From Albula goreensis (lineage: Eukaryota; Chordata; Actinopteri; Albuliformes; Albulidae): 64,000 nucleotides of DNA. Below, piece after piece: positions 37,601-49,760 of this stretch. The first letter of the stretch is position 1. Each line of letters begins with the position of its first letter. The notes below the pieces were generated by a model. It did no database searches. It was not told the origin of the DNA and saw nothing but the letters and a program-made list of their open reading frames with translations. The stretch lies in the NCBI GenBank assembly GCA_022829145.1, contig CM040751.1, forward strand, positions 4,963,364 through 5,027,363, read 5' to 3'. The translations under genes and the position numbers were made by a program.

Positions 37601-38569
37601 ATTTATGCAACTAGAAGCACATTTGAATGTAAAACATCGTTGAACATGAAAAGATGTATACAGTGCCATTTTTCTAATGTCACACAAAATATGAGAGTTC
37701 AACATAAATGTATTGCAAAATAAAATGGACTAAATGAATTGTAATATATCATAATCCATGGTTGTCAGCACTGTTCTTTGTGAGCTCATTGTGGTCTTGA
37801 CGTGTTTGAAAACAGCAAGCGGAAAAAAAAACCGCAATCAGAAAAGCTTCTGCTTGAAATGTTAGTTTGGACAGAATATTGATCGTAAGTCTTGCTGACA
37901 TGTGCGATGATCAGTTAAATAACACTGTATTCTCCTTCACTTTGATGATGATAGTGTCAATGACTGCTGTTTTGGTCATAGCAGCCACAGCGTAGAAGGG
38001 TCTCAATTCCAAGTTCCGCCCCATTCGATTTGTATGCTCTCAAAACTGTCAGAGCGAGTGAAACAAACACATTTTTTTGCTCTGATCACTGAAGAACCCA
38101 AAGCAAAATGCAGATACACATTTCTCCCTGGTGCTTAAAAGATTCAAGGAGTAGCCTTCCTCACAGTTTAAAAATCAAGCTCCGTTTGATCTAAAGCATT
38201 CCCGACATGCAACCATATCTAAAATAATTCAACTCAAGGGTCTTTCTCATGCAAAGATAAGGGGGGTGCTGTATGTTTTCACTGGCAGCACTGAACACTC
38301 ATACTTTGAAATATTTGAAGACTGGGGTGGGTGTGTCCCCTCTGATCCATGCTTCAACTTTGAGCCACAAACCATTAATATGTCAGCAAATGATATGGTA
38401 ATTCTCTAAATAAATCACAGTTATGATACAGTGCAGATTCTCACACAGCTTCATTTGCACCCAGACGTGAAACAGTATGAACTTAGCTGAACATCCGATT
38501 TTGTATACAAACGTGTGTTTTCGCTGCAAGGATAAACATCAATGTGTGAGATTGCTTTTTAAAGATGCA
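34661..38569. other. Non-coding stretch, little recognised
   Basis: Contains T tracts (35506, 36080) and an 18-base A tract near 37532 lying inside an inverted repeat (accagaataag at 37503-37513; reverse complement at 37556-37566). No gene or dispersed repeat. Confidence 0.5.
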
Positions 38570-38900
38570 CTGAGCTAGGCACCAGTAAGCAAAGACCTCA
38601 ACACACTGTTCTCCAGCTGCAGTCTGCTCAGAGAGTCACGCTGACCGCGTTATATCGCTCAGCACAGTCGATCTGGACAATCAAAGCCGGCGGCGGTCCG
38701 GTCTCATGGTTTCATTTCCGAAAGTCTGGTGCGACTAAGGAACCGCTGTCTGCTGGAGCTCGTCTTGACACTGTTTGGGTTCGCCCCCGCAACATTTAAT
38801 TAATCCTTCAGTCAGAGCCGCTGAACACATCTCCTAAATTAAATATAGCGGAGGACGAGCGGGGAGCCGAACACGCAAAAGTGGAACTGACCAAGACGTC
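38570..38900. promoter_or_regulatory. Candidate conserved non-coding element
   Basis: CpG-rich part (agccggcggcggtccggtc near 38684) followed by a homeodomain-type aacatttaattaatcc (38791-38806) and agcggaggacgagcgggg near 38848. This mix is typical of developmental enhancers. No conservation was computed. Confidence 0.35.
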
Positions 38901-41900
38901 GGGGAAGCTGACAGCCTACAACCTAATCTATTGGCTCTCGCTGTACATTTCACATTTACATGACGATAATGAAAGCCCCCTAAAAAGAAAAGGGGGAAAA
39001 GAGACAAGACAGTGAGGCACATAAGAATTGCCATTTCCATCTAATCATCTGGAAGGAAAACACAGTTGCTCTGCTTAATTCAATCTCTTGCCCTGTCCGT
39101 GAAAATCACATAAAATTGAAGTTTTAAGTCTAGCACACCCCGGGGCAGTAGCTTATAAAAATGAAATAAGAACTGCCAAATTCAATGTGTAATGAAGACA
39201 TTTTAATAATGTCAGTGTATAAGGTTTCACTCTTTAATGTCAATGCATTATAAATTATACACAATGGATTATGCTTGCAAAACTTAATATGTACGCAAGT
39301 ATTTAAAAGTATTATAAAATGTATTTTGGAGAGTGTCACACAAGAGGTATTTGGTCATGTTGTTATATAAAGAAACTCATTATTACTTGTCGTCTTAAAA
39401 TACGTTAATTGATGATTATTGTGAGACCATAACATGCTTGATTGACCCAAAAGCATGACAGCTGAGGTGAAAATACACTGGTGAAAATAAAGAAGGCAAA
39501 TGACTGGCTTACTAAAACGACTGGATAACCAAAAGGATGGTCGTGTCTTTTTGGTGGGATGTGGATTGTGTTGTGGATTCACTGATCCAGAAACTGTCTG
39601 GGTAGTTCATGCCATTTGTCGAGCTGATCCATTGATCTCCACAGGCAGTAACCACCATCATCTTGCCATTAATGCACGTTTTGAAGGCTTGAATACTTTG
39701 TGGCAATTCAACTATTTATAATTACAAAAATTTTGTATAAACTTAAATAAATATTGTTGTTATTATTTTTTATGATACTGCAAATGCTGAAGGTTTCCAC
39801 TGCTCTACTTGGTAATGTTAATATACGGTAAAGAATGATGTCAGAGATGGCTCACCCGCAATGGAGCGAATAGTCATGGTTTCATACAGACTGCTTTGAT
39901 GGATGGTCCTGAGACTTGTGCCATGAAAGTCACATATCACTTAACTGACAAAACAAGAATTCCCTCCACCCTCAAAAAACCGACAAACGACAAAGGGCAC
40001 TTTCTGCCACCCAGCATGTCAAATCACTCACACCCAGTACATGTCATTATCATGCAAGCATATAGATGTTATATCTTATGCTGCTGTCAAGTGTTTGGAT
40101 CCAGAGGTTGTAAAATGATGGGGTCTGGTTAATTTGCAATGCCTGGAGAAATGTTTGTCCATTATCAATAAACACTACCTTCAGCGTGAGGGACTGATGC
40201 TGGAGGTTGCGTGGAAGGGATTTGCAGCCAGTGCAGGGGATCACATTCTGACCACAGAGCCTGTCCATTAGGAGGAAACCTAAACCTCCTCAAGACAGAG
40301 AAGGAAGTGATAGGAGAATGGAATTCTATCTGTTTCGCAAATGAGTACACAGGCCCAACACCTCAATCAAGAAAATGAAGCAGCATTTTGGATGAAAAGC
40401 CGGCTAAGACACAGGCTTGGAGACCACTATAAAGCCATTCCAAGATTTCTGAGAAGTCAGACCGCTGCTCCAAGCCCAGTGCCGGATGGGAATGTGAGAG
40501 CGATTGGGTGCAGTTGATGTTCGAGACTTGATAGCAGTTAGAACAAGTCATTTCTTGAAGCGCAGTTTTTCCGGATTTGGATTAAGCTACATTATACACT
40601 GAAGTGTTTTTTTTTTTTTTTTCATTCATTGAAGTTTTCTTTTAGTCTCGAGCCATGCTTAATCCATGTTCGGAAAACCGGCAAGAGAGTCTGATGCTAA
40701 TTGAAGACCCACCACAATGGAAGCTCTGTCCTGTGTTTTTTTTTTCTCTTTATTTTTTCAGTCTCATTTGCACACTCATAATTGGGCATAGACATGGGTG
40801 TGCACTCAAAATATTAGCTTTTCATAGTTTTTCCTGCGAAACTCAAATACTCAGAAATAAACAAGCTAGGGGTCAACATTCGTTCCTGCCATTTGGGTCA
40901 GGTTTTTATCCAGGAGAAGTTCCTCTGGGTGGACTTATGTGGTAACATGATAAAAACTCCTGGTCTCTTAATGCTCTCTGTCAGATAATCTTCACCCTGT
41001 GTGTGTTCACCCTGTGAAGTGCTGCCGGAACTCACATGCAAATGTTTTATACATTTTGCCAGATTTTGGAAAAACTATTTTTGAGAAAAACCATTTTGTG
41101 AACTTGAGAACTCAAAACATATTTTGAGATATAGATGTGGGAGTGTACATCACCAAAGAGCAAGTTGCGATTGAGAAATCACTGCATCCAAATATAAAAT
41201 TATTACGTTCTGATTCAGTTCTGTATTTCTGGAGGAGCGAGAACATTTTGCAGTAATAACAAAATAGAGGCAAAATTCATCTTCCTTTGCAACCAAGGGC
41301 TTCTTTGGTGCGGCCACAATCAGCTCAGCCTCACAGGGGAATGATTTCAGGTTAACTGGCTCGTACCACTAATTCTCCTGGCTCTGAAGCAGCCAGCGTA
41401 GGCTGGGCAAATGCACAAACAGAGAATACACTAGTGTCATTATCATGCAATGGCATGGACATTATGTGATTTTGTGGTGCAAAATGCATTTGTATCTTCA
41501 TGTAAAATATTGGAGAAATAGGCTGTACATATCGTGACAATCCATGAGTCTCAGGTGCATCAGTCTTTGTCTTCCCATGAACACATTTTGTGTACTTTTT
41601 CAAATTGATTCATTCATTTTAATCAGTCACTAGGAGCTGTGTATTCAGATACTCAGTTTGGATTTGGACATCCAGTGTGTGAATATTCTTATATAACTCC
41701 AGCATTTCTCTCATCGTGCTGCACGGCACAATTACAAAAGTCAGGTTTTCAATTCATAAACGCTGCTGCTTCAAATCTGCCCCAATGTGTATCACTTTCA
41801 GATTTGGAGGATGGGGGCAGGTGAACATGTGCCTGGTGACATTAGCACTGATGCTGTTGAGTGTGTGGCCTTCTGGTTGGAATGGGGTTAGAACATAGAT

Positions 41901-42210
41901 TGCAGACTCTCTTGTAACATTAAAAAAAACTTTAAAAAAACTAAATAAATAAGCAGCTCTCTTTATCAATCTAAAACCTCACAGAAAGACCCAAAAGACT
42001 CAGACATCATGAAATTGTACTATGCAATTCAACATGTCTTAACATTTAGCATGTGTGCTATATCAATATATCCTAGTTTTTATAATCTTTTTATTTGATT
42101 AGGGGAACACTCCATAGCCATATGATCATTTATGTTACACAATCAGAAATGACTGTCCGTAGCTCAAATTTCTTTTATTTGGGATGTTGCAATCTTTGAA
42201 ACAGCAAGGG
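38901..42210. other. Non-coding stretch, little recognised
   Basis: T tracts at 40604-40622 and 40735-40745. 40140-40560 is a non-repetitive, higher-GC block that might be an old transposon fragment, but I recognise no family. Frames up to 96 codons have no domain. Confidence 0.45.
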
Positions 42211-42220
42211 GTGTATGTAT

Positions 42221-42254
<34 letters not shown>

Positions 42255-42268
42255 ATATACATATATAA
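42211..42268 (+). repeat. Compound (GT)n/(GTAT)n/(AT)n microsatellite
   Basis: gtgtatgtat, then about 11 GT units, then tatgtatgtatatatacata and more AT. The 3' part is a near-perfect AT palindrome. Confidence 0.95.
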
Positions 42269-43304
42269 TAAATTATAGAGACCATAAGGTGACTAGCGAT
42301 AATTTGCTGACCTGAAAGCCATGACAAAGGAACTCAGTTCTGTGAGAAAATCATCAATAATTAAAATTCTGTTCAGGTCAGTTGTATTTCTCGGAATAAC
42401 CAAGTCCTGGCTTTTAGTTGTGCGTGACACCATCTCATTGTTATTCCAGAACACAACCCCCCCCCGCTGGTCTGAGGGCTCCCTAGATCTCTTTCCACAA
42501 ACTGCTCTCTTCCTCATGGAAAAAAAAAAAAAAAGAGTGTATAGCAGTCTGTTGTTGTATCGAAGCTTTTTTCAGGTCATACTTTTCTTTGTCCACATTG
42601 CCAAGATTTCAGTATTTAATTCTGGCATCTTAGGATGTCAGACATTTCTGAATGGATAATCGCCCCTTATGGCATGCGGATATGGTAGCAATGTATTGTG
42701 ATACTAAATATTAATGATAGTGTATCTGTATTTAAGGAATTGTCAGGAGAAATGTCATAAATGTTGAATAAATGATTTATAACTGCTGTTATGAATGGTT
42801 CTATAACTCATGAATGTGAGAAGCATGCTTTACGTAGGGTGTTATGAACAGCTGTGAAACATCATATGCCTTTGTAACTAGTGAATGGCTTTATCAGGTG
42901 TTGACAATGGAGATATCGTGACACCTTCCACTGGAGCATTTATGAACAGAAATGTTAATTCAGTTATTACACATCTTTATGGGCCTAAAATACAAAGGGC
43001 TGAGGTTTTAAAAACAAAAAATGACAGGGAAAAAAAACTTTGGTTTGTACACCTTGCTCCGATTTTCCACCCACATTGTAATATCTGGGTTTATATGACA
43101 CACATTAATCTGCTTTTACCTCATCAACAAGAAAATACATAAACACACATTTATTTGCATCATTAATAATTCAAAAGTCCTTTACTCGATTTATCAAATG
43201 GAGCGATTGCTGCAGGGGTCTAATTAGCAGGAACTGTGGAGTAATTACTACAGATGCAGATTATGTAACCGCATTGGGGCAAGCCTCGCCTGAGGGCTCA
43301 CAAG
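42269..43304. other. Non-coding stretch, nothing recognised
   Basis: Contains a C tract near 42458 and a 14-base A tract near 42521. Frames up to 112 codons have no domain. Confidence 0.5.
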
Positions 43305-43340
43305 CCCCCCACCGCCCCCCACCCCGCACACACCCCACCC
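43305..43340 (-). other. Potential G-quadruplex, minus strand
   Basis: The plus strand is four C runs (cccccc, cccccc, cccc, cccc then ccc) separated by a few bases, so the minus strand has at least four G runs of three or more with short loops. This meets the usual G-quadruplex pattern. Function unknown. Confidence 0.6.
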
Positions 43341-43689
43341 ATGACCATGGAACCTCTTACTCCTGCATGTTAATCAAAGCTGATCCATCTGTTCATCTGT
43401 ATCAGACATTCTGAATACAATGGCTCCTTTGCTACAAGTTAAAGGCCTGATTTATGAAAACATTTAGTGTGCATCTAATGTGCTAAACTGTTTTGGAAAA
43501 ATGTGAAGAGAGAATGTGATTGGTTGAGACCGCTTGTTTGCTGCATTCCCAAATCATGTCATTTAAATGGTGTCATCAAAAATTTAAACACGTGCTGAAG
43601 GCTTTGATCAATATGGCCCTTTCAAAGCTACTTTCAAAGTAGCCTGTTTTTTTTTTTTTTTTGGTCAGAAGATCATTGTCACTCAGAGT
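43341..43689. other. Unassigned non-coding spacer
   Basis: Contains gctacttt-c-aaagtagc (8-bp arms, near 43626) just before a 16-base T tract. Nothing else recognised. Confidence 0.5.
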
Positions 43690-44340
43690 AAGAACACATT
43701 GTAAATGAAACGTACACTTGTTTGATAATCACACAAGGTACGACTGTTCCAATTTCCCCCCCCGCGGAGATCATTGCAAATCCGTCTCGTCTGGGGCCCC
43801 GAGTGTGCCGATTCATATTTCCGCCCTTTTGTGTCACCCAACCGTCGTCTGCTAACCAGACAGTCCTCAAAGGCATTTCCCTCTTTGTGCCGCGATTTAC
43901 TGTGACACCACAATGGTTTTTGTCATCTTCCATCCCCCATTATTCCCTTCAATTATGAACCGCTGAGTAGGACCATACTTCCTCTCCCTGTATCAAAACA
44001 TTAAAGCTTGTGTGGTCTAGACACACTGCGGAGAGTCTGAAAGGAGCACATTGCATCTTTTTAAATTGAAGACGGTAATTGCCCTCCACGAAATATTGAA
44101 GTGAAGGGCCAATAACTGTGGCGAATGGTACAATTGATATAAAAGAAAGGACATGAGCCAATGGAAAGTAACTAAAGGCCCCTCCGTTTTCTTCTCATTT
44201 CCCTGAGATGGCAGGCTATTCCGACCCAGACTGGAGGCCATTTAGTGTAATTAGCATTTCACTTTGATTAATACAACAATTCCGTCTTCAAAGATGGAAA
44301 TATCAATTCCGTTTGGCCAGAGATTATGTACTAGCATGAG
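43690..44340. promoter_or_regulatory. Strong-looking candidate conserved element(s)
   Basis: The longest block of even, non-repetitive, CpG-bearing sequence in the window. It carries an octamer-like cattgcaaatcc (from 43772), cccgcggag, gtgtaattagca (44245-44256) and the TCF/homeodomain-like ctttgattaat (44262-44272), which is followed by acaacaattccg. Frames open on both strands (78, 84, 76 and 70 codons) without domains, as expected for constrained non-coding DNA. Enhancer role is inferred. Confidence 0.4.
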
Positions 44341-45519
44341 GCTACAGACGGGAAGTCGATAACACCCCACGGTGTGTTGAGGATTGTGTTTGGTGTGCTT
44401 GTCGGGTTCTGAATGGGAGAGGCCCTACAGGGTAGGCATTAAGACATTTTGTGATGACAGGAAAGGCAATTCTACGCCTGAATGGTGAGAATAGGGGGAG
44501 TGGGGACTTATTTGAGCGGCGGCGCACCACTGTAATCCTGCAAGTCCACAGCCAGGTTCCCCTGCTCTCTAAAGTTGCAACTCAAAAGCATTCTCACAGT
44601 TGGGGGGCAACAGAATGGGTAACCTGAAGACAGTGATTGCATAAATTGTGGTTAAACTGTTCAGTAGAAGGTGGCATGGGAGTAAATGTTCCGACTTTGT
44701 ATTTTTCTGCCTGTGGAAATTTCTTCCTGAATCTCTATCTGTCATGTTTAGCCGTTAATGTGATTGATATTTCCTGACGGAGGCAAACTGTGAACAGTGC
44801 CACATGAACAATTAATTAGCAGATGTTATTGAACGTTTAGCTGTTTTCTGATAACCACCACCACCACCTTCCTGCCAGTGAGCGTCGTGGCAGATAATGG
44901 GGGTTCTTTAAAGTAGGGTTCCTTGTGGACACTTCACTTTTGAAAATAATGGAACATTAGCCAGGCATAATCTCACTCCAAGGTACCCAAACATGCATGG
45001 TTTTTGGGTGATTTTGGTCCACTTCGCTCTCTCTGAGGCTCAATACCACTCAATTTGTTCAGTCATGTAGCTTGTTCCATACATTTTTTTGCACAGTGGT
45101 ATTTCTTTCAGGGCGAGATAATTTAAAAAAACACTGAAAACACTCAAACTTCTGTTCATGCTATGCATCTCCACAGGTCCTTGTCGTAATTGTTACTTTA
45201 TGGATAACCCAGGGAGCTTCCAGTGCCAGACAGTTAGGCACTGAGCGTTCTTTAAACAAAATCATTAAAGAAAATGCCCTGGTCTCCGGTTGGCTCGTGA
45301 AATAAAAGCATATGTTGGTGGTGCACCTCTATATCAAGCAGCGTGGTGTTTGAGTTCGTTATTATGATGGGGTATGGATAAGTGTGCTTCCATTCGTTGC
45401 TTATCTAGCACATGTTTTTTCATTTTCTTCTGGCTGTGCTTAAGTGGAGAGAATAATTAACTAGCTCTTTGTGGATTTTACTTGTGTGAGAGTTATTCCA
45501 GTAAATGTGATTACTCAAG
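44341..45519. other. Non-coding stretch, little recognised
   Basis: Contains (ACC)n-like accaccaccaccacc near 44855 and acaattaattagcag near 44807, which may belong to another regulatory island. Confidence 0.5.
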
Positions 45520-45560
45520 GGGGGTGGGGGTGGTTAGTCACCGCAAGGGGGTTGGCTACA
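45520..45560 (+). other. G-rich stretch, possible G-quadruplex
   Basis: ggggggtgggggtgg followed after 13 bases by gggggttgg. Fits a G-quadruplex with one longer loop. Confidence 0.4.
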
Positions 45561-46924
45561 CCACTAAGCAAGGAAATTGCAAATAGAAAATTGCTATGGA
45601 AAAATTTGATATAGGAATATTTGAATAAATACATGAGAAATTAAATGTTACATGTCTAGCTCATTTGTGCATGTGTATGTGTGTGTGTCATGCTCAGTGT
45701 GTTAGATCACACAGCCAAGAAATGTTTGTGGGGAGTCTGGCAAATGTAGGTCATTAGCCAATTAGTTTGCTATCTGCTTCAGGATGGTGCATCAAAGGTT
45801 TTCTGTTATTTCAAAGCTCAATGTATTGAAGAACCAGGTGTGGTTTTCACTGCGACAGGTTATATTTAACAAGCCTTATGGAATGTAAAAGTGGTGGCCA
45901 GTCTGATTCTGATGGTCACTATGGATCCTAAATGTACTGATTACATCAGTATTCATCAAAGCTCAAATGATTGATAATCTGTTAGAGTGAAGGTATTTAT
46001 CATTATAATAAATAGTTTTGCTTATGTGCCCATACTCATGCAAAACAGACACCATGGTAAATAGACACATTGAGTAAAAGTACCATAAAAGCCTTCCATT
46101 GGTAAAAAAACTTGTCGTTTATATATGGGATGTTGAAATCATTCCATGGATCATCAAAATGTTCTGTTCTGTATGACATAAGAATCGGATGGGTGTGGAA
46201 AAAATGAATGAACATCTCTGGCCATTTTTCTCTTTGGAATTTGAATATGTAGTCCTTTGCATAGTTTATGAGCATAACAACAAAAGAGCAAGTGTGGTTT
46301 ATGTGAACAGTTGGGATATCAGCTACAAAGACCTGTCGACAGGTGGGAGTGTAAATGCCACTGCTGCAGGCTGGAAGCTGTCTCCTACCTGGATCCTTGA
46401 CCTCTTCCTTCCTTCCCACACCTGTTTCCTGGCTCCATCAGTTCAGGACTGGGTGGCATGTTGAGTTCTCCAGCATGAGAGATCCAATTGCAATGAACAA
46501 TGTGAAAGTCCATATAGAGATAGTCAGCATATTCTTTCAATATTTTATTTTAACTACCAACATTGCTTCGTCCTAATGGTATTATTGTTACACTGGTGCC
46601 ACCCACTTGCATTCTCTGATGCAGGCTTTTAGTAAACCAGAACAGGCAGGCAGCGGAGAGTACAAGTGGAGTTAATTTAGTTCCAAAGCAGAGGGGTATT
46701 ATCACCTCTGTTGTTTGGCAATACTTTGTTTTTAAGCAGTCTGACTTGTTATTCAAGTCTGACTGCAGTATATCAATTTATGTTTGAATTCAGTGTGTGT
46801 TTGCATGTTCCTATGACCTCAAGTGTTAGCTGAATCAGGATATATCATATGTCATTTTTCTACCCACAAATATCAAGCCATCATCTAAAAGTTGTGTCCC
46901 CCAGCCCTTTGTCAGTTGTTTATC
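45561..46924. other. Non-coding stretch, nothing recognised
   Basis: A 127-codon minus-strand frame (46036-46419) has no recognisable domain. acctgtcgacaggt (46331-46344) is a perfect 14-bp palindrome. Confidence 0.5.
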
Positions 46925-46998
46925 TCTTAAGCTGCATTTTCACAGCCAGTTTGAGGTGACTCTGGTCATATTTTCCTTGATTAAAATGACAAATAGTC

Positions 46999-47034
<36 letters not shown>

Positions 47035-47190
47035 CTCCATATCCATTTTGGACCACTTGCATGTATGATTTAAATCTGATACAAGACTGATTCCTGCCCA
47101 TACAACTTGAATCTGATTGGTCCATCTGGGTCCATTTGAAAAATTAATCAGATTTTAGCATCCAGCCTACATACAGGAAGCCATGATAGC
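46925..47190. repeat. Possible MITE-type interspersed repeat around a 34-base T tract
   Basis: gctgcattttcacagccagt, then a 34-base T run (47001-47034), then tttggaccacttgcatg, taaatctgat, gaatctgattggtcc and cagattttagcatc. Recurrent (a)tctgat words around a T tract resemble a fish non-autonomous DNA element I half-remember. I find no clear terminal inverted repeat. Confidence 0.35.
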
Positions 47191-47599
47191 AGTGCTATGA
47201 TCAATCGTCCTATTTTTCTCTCCTCAAGTCTTTGGCAAACTGAAGGGGGGAGGGAAAGAGGGGAAAAAAACATCATGAGTCACAGTTAAGCATATGTTAT
47301 TGCCTGAACTGTGGATTTTGTTTCTTCTTCTGCCTGGCTTCCATAATTCTTATGTAGCCAAGAAAAAAGGAAAAAAAAGTGATAATTTTTCACTTTTCAA
47401 TAGGTGTAAGTAGAAATTTTACAGCAAAAGTTGATCATCTGTCACTTGCGTAACAGGAACAGGGCGTCAGACTGCTGAGTTTCTCTGAAGTAAAGCTCAA
47501 TCTTTGCTGAGCTTCTCTCCTATGCTTGCAGATGACGTTAAATAAATACATTGACAAAACATATGGCACTTATTTTACTCTTGGTCTCCTTCCCTTTCT
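47191..47599. other. Unassigned non-coding spacer
   Basis: A-rich patches (aaaaaagtga...tcactttt near 47373). Nothing else recognised. Confidence 0.5.
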
Positions 47600-47930
47600 T
47601 CCTGGGTTAATCTGTCTCTAATGAGCAAGGCTTAATTCTGTTTGCATTCTGTTGGACGAGCACAGAACGAGAGGCACATTTGACTGGGGTTCTCCTCTGG
47701 ACCCCGCCCCTCCCCACCTGTCTGCTCTGCATAGCAGGTGGCAAATATGACATGTGATGTGTCTCGTTGGCTCTCCAGCCAGTTGATGCCTGTTAGTTAG
47801 ATGTAGGATCCCTTTTCTGTGCTCTGCCACATCGCTGCCCCCTGCAACGAGCCGCTCATCACCATGGAGTCTCTCTGACTCATCACACACATACAGCGCT
47901 CCCTCATCAGCATGGGCTGTCTGCTTATGT
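47600..47930. promoter_or_regulatory. Candidate conserved element with CTCF-like motif
   Basis: GC-richer block. At 47831-47849 the minus strand reads cgttgcagggggcagcgat, a good match to the CTCF core (cagggggcagc), pointing opposite to the site at 23.1 kb. The block also contains aatgagcaaggcttaattc near 47619 and gacatgtgatgtgtc near 47749. Role inferred from motif and composition. Confidence 0.35.
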
Positions 47931-48019
47931 CAGAGAAAACCATAAAACAGACATGGAACTGTAGCATACACTTTACGTTACTTTTGCCTTGGATTTTCTC
48001 TGTTCTCTGCTTGGGTATA

Positions 48020-48021
<2 letters not shown>

Positions 48022-48083
<62 letters not shown>
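48022..48083 (+). repeat. (GT)n microsatellite, about 31 units
   Basis: Pure GT run, directly upstream of the MITE at 48100. Confidence 0.97.
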
Positions 48084-48084
<1 letters not shown>

Positions 48085-48099
48085 CATACCCAGCAAATT

Positions 48100-48454
48100 A
48101 GGGCTGCAACTAACAACTATGTTCATTATCAATTTATCCTTTGATTATTTTCTCTATTAATCAATGAATTGTGTGGTGTATAAAACATCACAACACTATG
48201 CCGATTACAGTTTCTTGGAGCACAAGGTGATGCCATTAAATGTCTTGTTTTGTCTGACCAACAGTCAAAATCCCCAAAATATTCAATTTACTATAATTGT
48301 ACAAATATGACTAATAAATCTTACAACCAGCAAATCCTTAAATTTGAGAACATGGAGCCATTTTTGTTGAATAAATGACTTAAGCGATTAATTGATTATC
48401 AAAACAGTCTGTGATTTTCTTACGGTCGATTAATCGACTAATCACTGCAGCTCG
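48100..48454 (+). mobile_element. Non-autonomous DNA transposon (MITE), full length
   Basis: Begins agggctgcaactaac and ends gattagt-type sequence then cactgcagctcg, an imperfect terminal inverted repeat. Interior blocks match a MITE that is very common in ray-finned fishes as I remember it: ttcattatcaatttatc, tttgattattttctctatta, ggtgtataaaacatcac, gtcttgttttgtctgacc, aacagtcaaaatcccc, cagcaaatccttaaatttga, taattgattatcaaaaca, and the palindrome gtcgattaatcgac (48425-48438). No coding capacity; it depends on a transposase elsewhere. I cannot decide between a hAT and a Tc1/mariner-type source, and no clear target duplication is seen. Confidence 0.75.
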
Positions 48455-49470
48455 AACTGCGGAACCGCCCCGCCACACACACTCAAGCCAAATATGGGAC
48501 AATCACATTGTTGTCTGTGTATCTGCCTTTAATGTCACCTCATACTGTAAGTATAGTCTTTGGCTCCATTCATCTGTTACATCCCAAGCCAAACCTTCCA
48601 TTCAACCTTGAGTGCTTTGCAGTCTACCTGTAGCAGTGGTGCAAAAATGTTTGGTCGACCAGCACAATGGCCACTGCCAGAGGAAGGGACTGTTCAGAGA
48701 AGCAGCAGCATTTTCAAAATTGCATGTTTATGCTAACCGATGGTGAGTATGGAATGGAATCTTAAACATTATCCTAAACATGGTATTAGTGCTGTCTTAC
48801 TCTGAAGATCTATCCTTATTACACCCGTATTACTTCCTTATTACATGCTTATTACATGTAATACTGTAAATTGTGATCACACCATGCAAGCTATTTATGC
48901 ATGTACATATATTTCCAATAACTGCACCACTAATGAATTGGTATGAACACATGTGAGTCTGTTCGCGCCATATAATCTATAGGTCCATCCCTTTATATTT
49001 TGCATGCAAGTGATTTAACATTAACAATCCAAAATTGATGTTTTAATGCCTCTGACGGTTTAATGCTCAAGAGTATCGATTAAACCTCACAGTCATTTGC
49101 AATTTTTCTGTTGTTGCCCACGGAATCAATACATGTAGCCCTCCATATAAAAGATAAAGTTAAGTCTGCAATGGATGAACTGAGCGAGAATACAAATTGT
49201 ATCAAAGCAAGGAACCATGGGGTATCAGCTCAAGTCTATGCGTCCTCAGGCAACCAGACTACATTTATTATAAATTAAATAAGCTGGGATGCAGGTCATT
49301 TCAGAGAAATAATTTCCGCATCCGTTAGTGTGGCCTCATTTTCAGTCATTATAGATTGGCATAGCAACACGGTTTTTCCTTTTTTTAAAATTTGGCAGGG
49401 GAGGGATATTTGTTTCTGAGAGAAGAAGAAAAAAATCTTATTTCACTGTGGGTTTTCATTATGAAAGCCT
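48455..49470. other. Non-coding stretch, nothing recognised
   Basis: Contains ttattacttccttattacat and similar TTAC words near 48829-48862. No family recognised. Confidence 0.5.
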
Positions 49471-49760
49471 TAAATGGAGATAAAGGCGCATGGCATTTAT
49501 AATTTATAGCACATGTAGCGTTCAGGATTTGTTCTTCAGGAGTTTTCATTAGCAAAGGGACTCATTACAGTGGCCTTTTAATGCATTATTTATACACCTT
49601 GCTGCCTGTTGCTCAGTTTCACTTCCCTTTGCCAAATCTGACTTTCCGGAGTGAATCATAAAAGTTATTCACCCTCCATCCCGGTTAAACACCAGAGGAC
49701 TTAGCCTGTGACTTTTACGGCGCCTACAAGATCACCCGCTCGCTCGAAAATTGATAATTA
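49471..49760. promoter_or_regulatory. Candidate conserved non-coding element
   Basis: Carries tttataatttatagcaca, tttaatgcattatttata near 49578, aatcataaaagttattcac near 49654, and ttgataattagca near 49751, with CpGs in tacggcgcc and cgctcgctcg. Repeated homeobox and CDX/HOX-like words (tttata, tttaatgc, ataatta) suggest a developmental enhancer. Inference only. Confidence 0.35.

Noticed and set aside
46036-46419. 127-codon minus-strand ORF
   Set aside because: No domain or family resemblance; even-composition DNA leaves long frames by chance.
47797-48160. ORFs rich in TH or CV repeats
   Set aside because: Translations of the GT microsatellite. The same applies to the repetitive ORFs near 14843 and 31665.
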